A stretch of 64,000 bases of DNA, taken from contig NC_020054.1 of assembly GCF_000331105.1 (NCBI RefSeq), positions 897,847-961,846 of the forward strand, in the 5' to 3' direction. Position 1 is the stretch's first letter. Each line of letters starts with the position of its first letter. Below the pieces are notes generated by a model. The model ran no database searches and was not told where the DNA came from. It worked only from the letters and a program-made list of their open reading frames with translations. The stretch comes from Fibrella aestuarina BUZ 2. GTDB taxonomy: Bacteria; Bacteroidota; Bacteroidia; Cytophagales; Spirosomataceae. Below, in pieces: positions 42,848 to 51,284 of this stretch. A program made the translations under genes and the position numbers.

Positions 42848-43813
42848 ATGAAAGTCAGCGTTTGTATCGCCACGTATAATCAGGAGAAGTTTATTGGTCA
42901 GGCTATTGAGAGTGCCCTGGCGCAGCAGGTAAACTTCCCTATGGAAATTCTGGTTGGCGACGATTTTTCGACCGACAATACCCGGGCCATCGTTCAGACC
43001 TACATCGATCGGTATCCCGATCTGGTCAAGCCCGTGTTTCATCCGCGGAATCTGGGGCAGAATGGCCTGTTCAACGCGATGGAGACCTTCAAACTGGCCA
43101 AGGGAACGTACCTGGCTTCATTTGATGGCGACGATTACTGGACCGACCCGCTGAAGCTACAGAAACAGGTCGATTTCCTAGACGCTCATCCCGACTTTGT
43201 TGCCTGCTACCACAACGCCCTCATCACCTACGAAGACGGGTCGCCCAGCCACATTCTCAACCCGCCCGATCAGCCAGCCGTATCGACGCTCGATGACCTG
43301 ATCGGTGAGGATGAAATCTGGTTCATGGCGACGTCGAGCGTGCTGTTTCGCAATGTACTGCATACGTACCCAGCCTGGTTCATGCGCTCGGTGAGCGGCG
43401 ACATTCCGCGCTATATTCTGCTGGCCAAACACGGCAAAATCGGTTACCTGCCCGATGTGATGTCGGTGTATCGGAAAAATCAGGGAGGCACCAGCTTTAC
43501 TGATAAGTACCACGATGCCGGGTTTCTGCGCAACCGCATCGACATGTATGAGGGCATCAATCAGGAACTGGACTACCGCTACGACCGCAAGCTGAAACGG
43601 AACATCGCCCGGTATTACAAGATGATGCTTGAAAGCGAGCAATACCGCAATCGCTATTACCCGCGTAACCTGCTGGCAGCGAAATACCTGTGGTTGGGTC
43701 GCCCCGATGCGGCCGAACGCAAACTGATTCTGCAGCAATACATCATTCCGCCGCCGCTGATGCGTCTTTACAGCCGCGTTGCCATCGGGCTGGGAAACAA
43801 ACTGCGCTCGTAG
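42848..43813 (+). CDS. Glycosyltransferase family 2
   Basis: The 321-residue GT-A enzyme has KVSVCIATYNQEKFIGQAIE, MEILVGDDFSTDNTRAIVQ and the metal site YLASFDGDDYWTDPLKLQKQ, with GDD in place of a plain DxD. The acceptor region reads LLAKHGKIGYLPDVMSVYRK, the usual Y-x-P-D-V-x-x-YR pattern. A basic C-terminal tail (LKRNIARYYKMMLE) may sit on the membrane. It closes the glycan cluster, and a terminator follows. Donor and acceptor cannot be predicted. Confidence 0.9.
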   Translation: MKVSVCIATYNQEKFIGQAIESALAQQVNFPMEILVGDDFSTDNTRAIVQTYIDRYPDLVKPVFHPRNLGQNGLFNAMETFKLAKGTYLASFDGDDYWTDPLKLQKQVDFLDAHPDFVACYHNALITYEDGSPSHILNPPDQPAVSTLDDLIGEDEIWFMATSSVLFRNVLHTYPAWFMRSVSGDIPRYILLAKHGKIGYLPDVMSVYRKNQGGTSFTDKYHDAGFLRNRIDMYEGINQELDYRYDRKLKRNIARYYKMMLESEQYRNRYYPRNLLAAKYLWLGRPDAAERKLILQQYIIPPPLMRLYSRVAIGLGNKLRS

Positions 43814-43842
43814 CAGACGCTGCCAACGACCCTGTCTAAACG

Positions 43843-43886
43843 GTAACAAAAAGCCCCCGGCCAATACTTGGCGGGCTTTTTGTTAC
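43843..43886. terminator. Bidirectional terminator
   Basis: The GTAACAAAAAGCCC arm pairs with GGGCTTTTTGTTAC across a short interior, with a T-tract in both directions. It lies between the GT2 gene and the convergent OmpA gene. Confidence 0.8.
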
Positions 43887-43900
43887 GCTATGCAGCAGGC

Positions 43901-44782
43901 TTATTTGCCTTGCGAGCCGCTCGACAGCAGGTTGAAGAACTGATCGAGTTTGGGCGTCAGGATGATCTCGGTGCGGCGGTTTACGCGACGGCCTTCCGCT
44001 GAAGCATTGTCGTCTTTCGGGATAAACTCGCCCCGGCCACCAGCCGTCAGGCGCGTGGGGCTAACCCCAAATTTGGTTTGCAGCAACCGCGACACGGCCG
44101 TAGCCCGCAGTACGCTCAGGTCCCAGTTGTCTTTCAGCACACCCGATGTAAACGGAACGTTGTCGGTATGGCCTTCCACCAGGATATCGAGTTCGTTATG
44201 GTCGTTTACCACTTTGGCTACCTTCGCCAGTACGGCTTCGGCCTGCGGGTTGACGTCAAACTTACCCGTGTTGAACAGCAGTTTGTCGGAAATCGAAACG
44301 TATACGACGCCTTTCTTCACTTCTACCTGCACGTCCTGATCGTTGATGTCGGCCAGTGAGCGTTTCAGGTTCATCACCAGCGCCAGGTTGAGCGAGTCTT
44401 TGCTCCGAATCTGGCTGTTGATGTTGTTGACGTACCGGGTTTGCTCGTTGAGGGTTTCGAGCGATTTCTTGATACTTTCGGCACCTTGCTTGCTCACCAC
44501 CGAGAGGTCGCTCATGCGGTCGAGCAGGTTGGTGTTGGTTTTCTTGAGGTAATCGATCTGGCTTTGCAGATCGCCCATCTGACTGGTCTTGGTAGCCAGT
44601 TCAGCATCTCTGTTCTTGATAGTTGCCTGGAGGTCAGCGGTGCGTTTCTCGCAGTTGTTTAAGTCGGCCACAGTTTTCTCGTGGGCGGCTTGGAGGTTAA
44701 TCAGTTCAGCTTTGCGCTTCTTGCTGGCCGCGCAGGATGAGAGCATTGCCAACCCTGCACAAACGATCAATACATTCTTCAT
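43901..44782 (-). CDS. OmpA-family lipoprotein with coiled coil
   Basis: The 293-residue protein has a lipoprotein signal (AGLAMLSSC, Cys17) and a long coiled coil of about 110 residues (HEKTVADLNNCEKRTADLQA to SIKKSLETLNEQTRYVN). The OmpA peptidoglycan-binding domain follows: VYVSISDKLLFNTGKFDVNP, ILVEGHTDNVPFTSG, NWDLSVLRATAVSRLLQ and GRRVNRRTEIILTP. The coiled coil probably spans the periplasm between lipid anchor and peptidoglycan. Its promoter lies at 44906-44913. Confidence 0.9.
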   Translation of the reverse strand: MKNVLIVCAGLAMLSSCAASKKRKAELINLQAAHEKTVADLNNCEKRTADLQATIKNRDAELATKTSQMGDLQSQIDYLKKTNTNLLDRMSDLSVVSKQGAESIKKSLETLNEQTRYVNNINSQIRSKDSLNLALVMNLKRSLADINDQDVQVEVKKGVVYVSISDKLLFNTGKFDVNPQAEAVLAKVAKVVNDHNELDILVEGHTDNVPFTSGVLKDNWDLSVLRATAVSRLLQTKFGVSPTRLTAGGRGEFIPKDDNASAEGRRVNRRTEIILTPKLDQFFNLLSSGSQGK

Positions 44783-45068
44783 GAATAAATAAAAAAGTGT
44801 TGAGATTCCCTCTCACTGTTAGTTGAGGTAGGCACCGCATCGGAGAAATGGCCCTTACTACTGCCAAAAACAAAAAACAGAGCTAATTCTCCCATTACGG
44901 AATCACAAAATTAGCATTATTTCGGGAAATGCCGGTAGGTGCTTAAAAATCAATGGTCTACAGGCTGTTAGGCGGTTGGCATAGCCTGTGCCGATAGTTG
45001 TCATTACTAACTAATTTGTTAGTATACTACTGTCAACCCTGGAAATTTATTCGTATCTTTCTAATACG
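44783..45068. promoter_or_regulatory. Divergent promoter region with -7 element for the OmpA gene
   Basis: A perfect TAATTTTG on the minus strand (plus-strand coordinates 44906-44913) precedes ATG 44782 by about 124 bases. On the forward side an ACTAAC/GTTAGT inverted pair (around 45007-45024) and a TATCTTTC sequence lie upstream of ATG 45069. I see no gene in the gap. Confidence 0.5.
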
Positions 45069-46031
45069 ATGTTTGGATTATTTCGACGTAAGCAACCCGC
45101 CGCAGCGCCCATCGGTTTTAGTCTTATGCGTGAACAAGTGCATCCTTTACCGGCTCACCTAACGAGCTTACTGAACGCGGACGAGTACAACGAAATTTTG
45201 CAGTTGACCATCGAACAGATCAGTTTGAAGGGCAATGTGGAGTCGATAGCGGCGGATGGCGTCATTACGATTCAATTCGATAAGCAGAAAGGGCCAACCC
45301 GGTTCTACATGGATAACCTGCTTCGAAAATGCAAGGCAACCGACCGCGATGACTGGCCCGCTCTGATTGCCGGGCACGTGAAAGTCCTGCCGATCAACAG
45401 CGCGGCAATCACGTACATCTACAAAGACTTTGAGTTTGCCGCACCCCTGCTAAAGGTGCAGGTGAAGCCGTCGGGTTTTGCCAAAGACATCATGCAGGAC
45501 TGTGTGTATCGGGAAGACTTTCCAGGTACGTTCACGTTTCTGGTCATTGACTTTGAAGAAGCGCTCCATTACGTGCGCCGCAGTGAAATCGGCGATTGGG
45601 CCGTCTCGGACACGTACCTGTTTGATACGGCGCTGGACAACGTAGCGCGCGAGGAGCTAAACCTGACCGCCTACGAACTGGCCAATACGCTCACGGTCTT
45701 CAGCCTGTTTCATAACGACTTTGCTGCCGCGGCGGCAGTCGAGCTGACCCGCAACGCCGAAGATGTGGTGGGGGCTTACGGGGCTGTGGTGAGCATTCCG
45801 GCCAAAGGCACGGTGTTTATTCACCCCATCGAGGCCGACACGGTGATGGAATACATCGTGGCGTCGCACGAGATGATCCACGATTTTTACACGCAGGAGG
45901 TGTATTCTGTCACGGAAACGTATTACTGGTTCTACGAAGGCCGTTACGAACGGTTTCCGTTGCGGGTTGAAGGGAGCAGCGCCTACCTGTCCTATCCGCC
46001 CGGACTGATTCGGTTGCTGGAAACCGACTGA
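45069..46031 (+). CDS. DUF1444-like protein
   Basis: The 320-residue cytosolic protein has an alpha/beta N-terminus (GNVESIAADGVITIQF, MDNLLRKCKA). A middle block TFLVIDFEEALHYVRRSEIG is followed by the C-terminal pattern AREELNLTAYELANTLTVFS and VVSIPAKGTVFIHPIEAD, resembling the last half of DUF1444/YtpQ-like proteins. The family has no established activity. It is a single gene between a divergent OmpA gene and a terminator. Confidence 0.55.
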   Translation: MFGLFRRKQPAAAPIGFSLMREQVHPLPAHLTSLLNADEYNEILQLTIEQISLKGNVESIAADGVITIQFDKQKGPTRFYMDNLLRKCKATDRDDWPALIAGHVKVLPINSAAITYIYKDFEFAAPLLKVQVKPSGFAKDIMQDCVYREDFPGTFTFLVIDFEEALHYVRRSEIGDWAVSDTYLFDTALDNVAREELNLTAYELANTLTVFSLFHNDFAAAAAVELTRNAEDVVGAYGAVVSIPAKGTVFIHPIEADTVMEYIVASHEMIHDFYTQEVYSVTETYYWFYEGRYERFPLRVEGSSAYLSYPPGLIRLLETD

Positions 46032-46035
46032 TATG

Positions 46036-46074
46036 AAAAGGCCGCCATACCAAGATGTACGGCGGCCTTTTTTG
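46036..46074. terminator. Bidirectional terminator
   Basis: AAAAGGCCGCC pairs with GGCGGCCTTTTTT around a 12-base interior between convergent genes. Confidence 0.8.
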
Positions 46075-46098
46075 GGTTTGCCAAGCGGAGGCTGACGC

Positions 46099-46800
46099 TT
46101 ACAGCTCGCGAATGCGCATGTTGCGGTACCACACCTTTTCTTTCGGGCTGTGGCACTGAAGGGCAATATGCCCTTTGGCGTGCGGCGTTGCGTAGGGCCA
46201 CTTCGCAAATTTGCTCTTCGCAAGGTGGGCCTTCCAGTCGTCGCTGCCGTAGTGGTACTCTACTACTTTTTTGCCGTTCAGGTAATGCTCAACGTGATCG
46301 TTGTTCACCACGATCCGGCCTTTGTTCCACTCACCGATGGGTTTGATGAGGTTTAGGTTGTTGGGCTCGTACATATCGTAGGCTGCGCCGGTGAGCTGGC
46401 TTTTGGCCAGTTCGATCTTCTTACCATCCTGATCGCGCCAGTCGAAACCTTTGTCGTCGATCACCTGATACTCGGGGCCCGACATATAGGTGGTGGCGAT
46501 ATCGGGGCGGTCGTCTACTTTATAAATGACGCCGCTGTTGCTGCCTTTCGGGAGCTTGAATTCAAATTCCAGATCGAAATTTTCGTAGGCTTTATCGGTA
46601 ACGAGGTCACCGCCTGTGCCGTCAGGCGTCACGGCGCCGTCTTCAACGGACCAGCCTACAACACCCGTTTTGTGGTAGCTATGCCAGCCCGTAATGGATT
46701 TACCCTCAAACAGGTTAACCCATTTGTCTTTCTGGCCGAAACTCATCAGGCCCACGGTCGCTGAGGTAAGCAGACCCACGGTAAGCAACGTCTTTTTCAT
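46099..46800 (-). CDS. DUF1080 (3-keto-disaccharide hydrolase-like) exported protein
   Basis: The 233-residue protein has a signal peptide (about 1-22, MKKTLLTVGLLTSATVGLMS). The compact DUF1080 domain has VNLFEGKSITGWHSYHKTG, FDLEFEFKLPKGSNSGVIYK, MSGPEYQVIDDKGFD and KGHIALQCHSPKEKVWYRNM ending IREL. The domain is a concanavalin-like sandwich that acts on 3-keto-glucosides in known members. Length and motifs are complete. It is separated from the upstream acidic protein gene by a terminator, so it is probably monocistronic. Confidence 0.92.
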   Translation of the reverse strand: MKKTLLTVGLLTSATVGLMSFGQKDKWVNLFEGKSITGWHSYHKTGVVGWSVEDGAVTPDGTGGDLVTDKAYENFDLEFEFKLPKGSNSGVIYKVDDRPDIATTYMSGPEYQVIDDKGFDWRDQDGKKIELAKSQLTGAAYDMYEPNNLNLIKPIGEWNKGRIVVNNDHVEHYLNGKKVVEYHYGSDDWKAHLAKSKFAKWPYATPHAKGHIALQCHSPKEKVWYRNMRIREL

Positions 46801-46826
46801 GTGAATGTGCGTGTGTTTACACAGTA

Positions 46827-46864
46827 AAGGGGGCTACTGCCAATTTCTAAGCAGTAGCCCCCTT
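46827..46864 (-). terminator. Terminator hairpin
   Basis: The AAGGGGGCTACTGC arm at 46827-46840 pairs with 46851-46864 around a ten-base loop. It lies downstream of the acidic protein gene on the minus strand and upstream of the DUF1080 gene. Confidence 0.75.
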
Positions 46865-46890
46865 CTATAAAGACAAACGAACGTACCTGA

Positions 46891-47964
46891 CTACGAAGCC
46901 ATATCGCGTGCTGCCTGCGGATCGTTGTATTTCCGGTCGAGGCCGTCGGTCGATTTTGTGTCCGAGCGGTCGCCGTCCGTATCGAGCATATCTTGTGCTT
47001 TCACGCCGCTTTCATCCATTGCCTCGCGGGGTTGATTCTGCATCTGAGCGGCTTCGTTGGGCCGTTCGTCGGGGCGGTATTCGTTGGCCGCATCGCCGTT
47101 AACCCGGTAGGGGTGCGACGAATCACCCGTGTTGGGCGTCTCGTCCATTCCTTCGTCGTCTGGGCCGGCCGACATACCCACGTACTGCGTGCCGGGTACC
47201 GCCTCGCCTGGTTCGACCTGATCAGGCGTTGGTTCTACGCCGTTATCGGCTACCGACATGGTTGATGTCGGTGTGCTGGCGCTGTTCGTACCGTAGTAGC
47301 CTGTCGTTGGAAACTGCGAAAACCCAACGGCATTGCTGCGCGCGTTGATCTCGTGCGACCGACCCGGTTCGCTCGGCTCCGTGATCTCCGGCCGGTCGGG
47401 TTGGGGTGAACCGGGCAGGTCAGGAATCTCGGGGCCGGGTGAGGGCGGGGTGGGGGGCTGTGGCGTTTCGGGAGCGGCTGGCACCGGGTTGTTCGGGTCG
47501 GGTGTCGACGGTGTTGTTGGCACCATATCAGCACTGATCCCCGCAAACGTATTGGTCTGGTCGGCACCGTTGGCCTGCGTGCGGTCGGTCGGGGTTGACT
47601 CATTGGCCGCGGCTGTGTTGGCTGGCTGGTTGTCGGTCAGATCGGCCTCGGCGATGGGGCTATCTGCTGGCATCGTTTCGGCTTCTCCATCGATACCGTC
47701 CCCTACCCGTAGTGCAGCGTCTGAGTTTTCGTAGGTCTTTTCGTCGTATCCCTGAAGACTCCGCTCTTCATCACTGCTGTAGCGATTGCGGAGTTGTTCA
47801 TCCATAACGTCGTCATCGGTGTCGCCAATGGGCGTGAGCTTACCGTCGACGAGTTTAACCATGTTCGTTTCGGCCTGATCGGTGCCAAACATGGTTTCTG
47901 CATTCTCATTAGAGACCATGTTGGCCTGTTGTGCGCCGTCGGAAAGAGCTGATGATGCAGCCAT
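46891..47964 (-). CDS. Acidic, Pro/Thr-rich, probably disordered protein
   Basis: The 357-residue protein shows low complexity over almost all its length. It is rich in Asp, Glu, Pro, Thr, Asn and Ala (PNNPVPAAPETPQPPTPPSP is an example) and has no signal peptide, membrane segment or catalytic motif. Near both ends are more conserved-looking stretches (MDEQLRNRYSSDEERSLQGY and GDRSDTKSTDGLDRKYNDP). Clean start and terminator make it likely real. Functions of such proteins in Bacteroidota are unknown. It could be a stress or desiccation protein or a scaffold, which is conjecture. Confidence 0.65.
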   Translation of the reverse strand: MAASSALSDGAQQANMVSNENAETMFGTDQAETNMVKLVDGKLTPIGDTDDDVMDEQLRNRYSSDEERSLQGYDEKTYENSDAALRVGDGIDGEAETMPADSPIAEADLTDNQPANTAAANESTPTDRTQANGADQTNTFAGISADMVPTTPSTPDPNNPVPAAPETPQPPTPPSPGPEIPDLPGSPQPDRPEITEPSEPGRSHEINARSNAVGFSQFPTTGYYGTNSASTPTSTMSVADNGVEPTPDQVEPGEAVPGTQYVGMSAGPDDEGMDETPNTGDSSHPYRVNGDAANEYRPDERPNEAAQMQNQPREAMDESGVKAQDMLDTDGDRSDTKSTDGLDRKYNDPQAARDMAS

Positions 47965-48152
47965 ATTCGTGGTGGTTTAGTTGTCGGAAAATATGTGCCT
48001 GTTTAACCCCCGCCGTCTTGAATAGTTTAGAAATGTGATGATTCGGCGATTGGCTTATACCGAATACTGGACGGGAAAACCATTGGCCCGGATATGGTGT
48101 CTATTAAGTATCGTTTGTGTTTCGTTATTCACACTCCCACCCCTACGAACCA

Positions 48153-48836
48153 ATGGCGAATCGCCTGCAAAAGGCTCTGACGGGCCCGGCGTTGCTCGGC
48201 CTTTTATTGTCTGTTCTGCCTGTCCTGACAAGTTCCTGGATTACGTATTACGCGGTCAATCACGAAGCGCAGATTGCCTTATTTACGACCTCAGACTGGG
48301 CCCTGATCACGCTGGTGTGTAGTTTGGGCTGTGCGTTTGCCCTGATGCTGCCGACGCCGCTGGCGCTTGTTTTTGGCTACTTTATCGGCTGGCAGGCAAC
48401 GCTCCCTCTGTTCATCATCAATATGTCGGCCATCCTGCTGGTCAATCTGGTAGTACGCTGGTTTGACCACGACCGCATCCGTACGCTAATTGAACAGAAC
48501 CCGAAAGCGGCTCTGATCATGAGCCGTATCCGGAAGGAGGAGCTGAAGTTTATTTTCTTCGCCAAACTGTCGCCTGCGCTCCCATTTTCGCTTACCAACA
48601 TGGTGTTTTCGCTCTCGGGCGCGCAACTGCGCAACATTCTGCTGGGCGGCTTTTTGGGGATGGTGCCCCGTACGCTACTGGCTATCTGGACGGGTGCTCA
48701 GGCGCACCACATCCGCACGCTTATGGACAATCCGAACCAGGGAACGAGCACGCAGATTGCGGTGGGCGTCTTGCTGCTGGTGTCTGTTGCCGGGCTGATC
48801 TCGGTGCTGAGCCATGCGCTGAAGCCCAAAGACTGA
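48153..48836 (+). CDS. TVP38/TMEM64 (VTT/DedA-superfamily) membrane protein
   Basis: The protein has 227 residues from ATG 48153; a 12-codon extension is available to 48117. Five to six hydrophobic segments are visible. The re-entrant motif of the VTT fold reads ALMLPTPLALVFGYFIGWQA, and FIFFAKLSPALPFSLTNMVF is the conserved F-x-x-R/K-x-S-P motif that closes the domain. Members move or scramble membrane lipids or polyprenyl phosphates. No operon partner is evident. Confidence 0.8.
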   Translation: MANRLQKALTGPALLGLLLSVLPVLTSSWITYYAVNHEAQIALFTTSDWALITLVCSLGCAFALMLPTPLALVFGYFIGWQATLPLFIINMSAILLVNLVVRWFDHDRIRTLIEQNPKAALIMSRIRKEELKFIFFAKLSPALPFSLTNMVFSLSGAQLRNILLGGFLGMVPRTLLAIWTGAQAHHIRTLMDNPNQGTSTQIAVGVLLLVSVAGLISVLSHALKPKD

Positions 48837-48856
48837 CTGAACCTGCCGCATCTGGC

Positions 48857-49792
48857 TTAATACGTTACGTACTGGTTCTGAACGGAGCCGTCCTCGTAAA
48901 GGTCGACAAGGGCGTAGCCAGCCTGCGTATGCTGGTAGTTGCCAAACCACCACGCCCCGCTCACGGCCCCGTTGCAGTAGTAGCTGACGCCGTTGTAGTC
49001 GACCCGATCGGTGAGGTGAATATGGCCGCTAAGGCACGCTTTCACATTTGGGTGTTGATGAAACAGGTCGACCAACTGGCGGGCGTCGGTGTGCATCCAT
49101 CGGCCGGGTACGTTCCAGGTCTGTCCTTCGTAGCGTTTCCCGTCGAAGAAAACGCAGGCGGCCAGGATAGGTACGTGCGAGAAAACCAGTACGGGCGTTG
49201 TGGCAGGTACGTTGGTCAGGTCTTTTTTCAGCCAGTCAAATTGGGCTTCGTCGAGGTGAGCGGTGTACCAGCTACCGTTCGTATTGGCCTGCACGCTATC
49301 GAGCACAATGAGGTGCCAGCCGTTCCGATCGAGGCTATAATAGGGCGTAGGAAGCTGCAGGTTATCCATCGCCCACTGTTTCCCATCGGCGAGTGCCTGC
49401 GTCGATTCTTCACGGCACCAGATGTCGTGATTGCCCACGCAACTCAACGTGCTGAGGCTGTTATTTGCGGCGAGTACCTCGTTATAAAGGCGCCACTGAC
49501 GCTCAACACTGCTCCGGCCGCGCCCGTGGGCTTCCATAATCGCATCGCCGCCGTTCATCAGCAAATCGGGTGGCTCGGGCAGGTTCTGAACATGGTGGAG
49601 GCAACGAGCAAACCCTTTGGCTGCTCCCACAACCGACTGCATGTGCACGTCGGTCAGATGGGCAATGCGCAACTGACGGTTGGGGGCCCGATTAGAAACG
49701 AGTGAGGCAACGCCTCCTGTCGGCGTTACTTGGGGAAGCGCGAGCGAGGCAAGGCCCACACCGCTAGTTTTCAGCAGGTTCCGGCGATTCAT
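48857..49792 (-). CDS. Tat-exported calcineurin-like metallophosphoesterase
   Basis: The protein has 311 residues from ATG 49792, which gives a twin-arginine signal MNRRNLLKTSGVGLASLALP; the frame extends upstream to 49915 without support. Metal-site motifs are RIAHLTDVHMQS, LMNGGDAIMEAHG, SCVGNHDIWCREES, VLVFSHVPIL and ACLSGHIHLTDRVDYNGV, the full D-H, GD, GNHD, H and GHxH set. It is likely a periplasmic phosphodiesterase with a two-metal centre; the substrate is unknown. It faces the TVP38-like gene convergently, 20 bases apart. Confidence 0.9.
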   Translation of the reverse strand: MNRRNLLKTSGVGLASLALPQVTPTGGVASLVSNRAPNRQLRIAHLTDVHMQSVVGAAKGFARCLHHVQNLPEPPDLLMNGGDAIMEAHGRGRSSVERQWRLYNEVLAANNSLSTLSCVGNHDIWCREESTQALADGKQWAMDNLQLPTPYYSLDRNGWHLIVLDSVQANTNGSWYTAHLDEAQFDWLKKDLTNVPATTPVLVFSHVPILAACVFFDGKRYEGQTWNVPGRWMHTDARQLVDLFHQHPNVKACLSGHIHLTDRVDYNGVSYYCNGAVSGAWWFGNYQHTQAGYALVDLYEDGSVQNQYVTY

Positions 49793-49932
49793 TGTCCGTG
49801 ATCTTGCCAACAAAAATGCCAGTGGGGTATGATGTGTACGTGAGCCAAGCGTTACCAATCGATTAAGGCTCGGTGCGTGCTGCGCTTTTTCGTAATGTTG
49901 CCGCAACAAACGCACGGCCTCCGTGTGCTTTT

Positions 49933-50613
49933 ATGCGACTCATTTACATTCACGGCTACGTGGAAGATCCGGGTATTTTCGATCAACTGGCGCCGTTACT
50001 GCCCGGCGAAGACGTGCTAAAACTGAATTTGCGGGACGAATTTGCCCGCTGGAACCCAGCGGATCGGGGAGTCAACGTGTCGTCATTGGCGGCTTATCTG
50101 GCCGGAACGTATCAGATTGACCCCGCCGATGTAGTGATTGGGCACTCGATGGGCGGCTGGATTGCCGTTAATCTAAAAGCACAAACGGGCTGCGGGGCAG
50201 TGCAGATTTCATCGTATACCGACCCACGCAAAATCGTGACCGTCACCCGCAACATAGCCCTATTGCGATGGCTGGTACGCATCGGGCTGGTACAAAGCCT
50301 GCGCTTTGCCCGCTATGCGCTGAGCAAATACCCATTCGAGCAGTCGCGGGCCCTGCATCGGCAACTCATTGACGCCATGCGCGCGCAACCCCGCCGCTAC
50401 ATTTATCAGCAGTTGCGCGTGTTGCTGGCCCCCCCCGATGTGCCACCGGCCATGCCTGATGTACGCATTCATACCCGCCCCGACAATGTCTTACGCGCCC
50501 CCGACGAGCCTTATTACGAGACATCCGGCGATCATTTTAACCTGGTGTTTCACCCTGATGAAGTAGCGGCTCCCATCCTGACGTACCTGGCAAAACGACG
50601 GGCAACAACCTGA
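49933..50613 (+). CDS. Alpha/beta hydrolase (YqiA/RBBP9-like)
   Basis: The protein has 226 residues from ATG 49933; the frame opens upstream at 49873. It begins MRLIYIHGYVEDPGIFDQLA with the oxyanion HG. The nucleophile elbow is VVIGHSMGGWIAVNL (GHSMGG). The catalytic His is likely in YETSGDHFNLVFHPDEVAAP. It is a small compact serine hydrolase of the esterase/lipase type with no signal peptide. It ends 108 bases before the tRNA-Arg gene. Confidence 0.85.
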   Translation: MRLIYIHGYVEDPGIFDQLAPLLPGEDVLKLNLRDEFARWNPADRGVNVSSLAAYLAGTYQIDPADVVIGHSMGGWIAVNLKAQTGCGAVQISSYTDPRKIVTVTRNIALLRWLVRIGLVQSLRFARYALSKYPFEQSRALHRQLIDAMRAQPRRYIYQQLRVLLAPPDVPPAMPDVRIHTRPDNVLRAPDEPYYETSGDHFNLVFHPDEVAAPILTYLAKRRATT

Positions 50614-50721
50614 TTGGTGTACCCTACCGAAACAAAATCATCAGGCGCCACTACCGCAATTAATCGGCAACGTGTATATTTGCACTCCCAAACAGGCCGC
50701 AAGGCTGCTGTAAGGGATGCC

Positions 50722-50793
50722 GCTCCCGTAGTTCAATGGATAGAATTATGGTTTCCGGTACCATCGATAGGGGTTCGAATCCCTTCGGGAGCA
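50722..50793 (+). tRNA. tRNA-Arg (anticodon CCG)
   Basis: The cloverleaf reads clearly: acceptor GCTCCCG/CGGGAGC with discriminator A, a D arm, and anticodon stem ATGGT/ACCAT. The seven-base loop TTCCGGT gives anticodon CCG. The T arm has loop TTCGAAT. CCA is not encoded. A terminator hairpin follows at 50829, and the sequence beyond it changes character, suggesting an integration site. Confidence 0.93.
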
Positions 50794-50828
50794 CAAAAAC
50801 CGTTTTGCACGGTATACCGTAAAACGCG

Positions 50829-50861
50829 AAAACGCTAACTTTCAACGAGTTAGCGTTTTTT
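50829..50861 (+). terminator. Terminator after tRNA-Arg
   Basis: AAAACGCTAAC pairs with GTTAGCGTTTTTT around a nine-base loop, with a T-run suitable for rho-independent termination of the tRNA transcript. Confidence 0.8.
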
Positions 50862-50903
50862 GTTTATCGTACTTTATCACAAATAATACGGAATCGTGAA
50901 GTA

Positions 50904-50925
50904 AATCCGTCCCCTAATCCGTCCC
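50904..50925. repeat. Candidate left boundary repeat of a decayed island
   Basis: This 22-base block, containing two AATCCGTC units, matches 57135-57156 at about 19 of 22 positions in the same orientation. It lies just beyond the broken end of umuC and 110 bases past the tRNA-Arg gene. Confidence 0.4.
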
Positions 50926-51284
50926 CTGCATCAGTTTACTCGTAACTGACTGGCAAAGGCGGGCAAGTCTGGATAGATTGACTCGTAGCCGCTGAGGTCT
51001 AAAAATGCCTCATCAATACTGTTTACCTCTACGTTCTCGACAAACCGGCCGATCAGGCTCATTAACCGAGCGCTCATATCGCCGTAGAGCGTGTAGTTTG
51101 AACTGAAGACTTTTACATCGTGCGTCCTGACCAATTCCTCTAACTGAAAGTAGGGAACGCCCATCGGGATTTTTAGCTCTTTCGCCTCGTTTGACCTGGC
51201 TACAACGCACCCGTCATTGTTGGACAGGACAACCACCGGCTTACCCTCTAATGAAGGGTTAAAACTACGCTCACACGAAACGTA

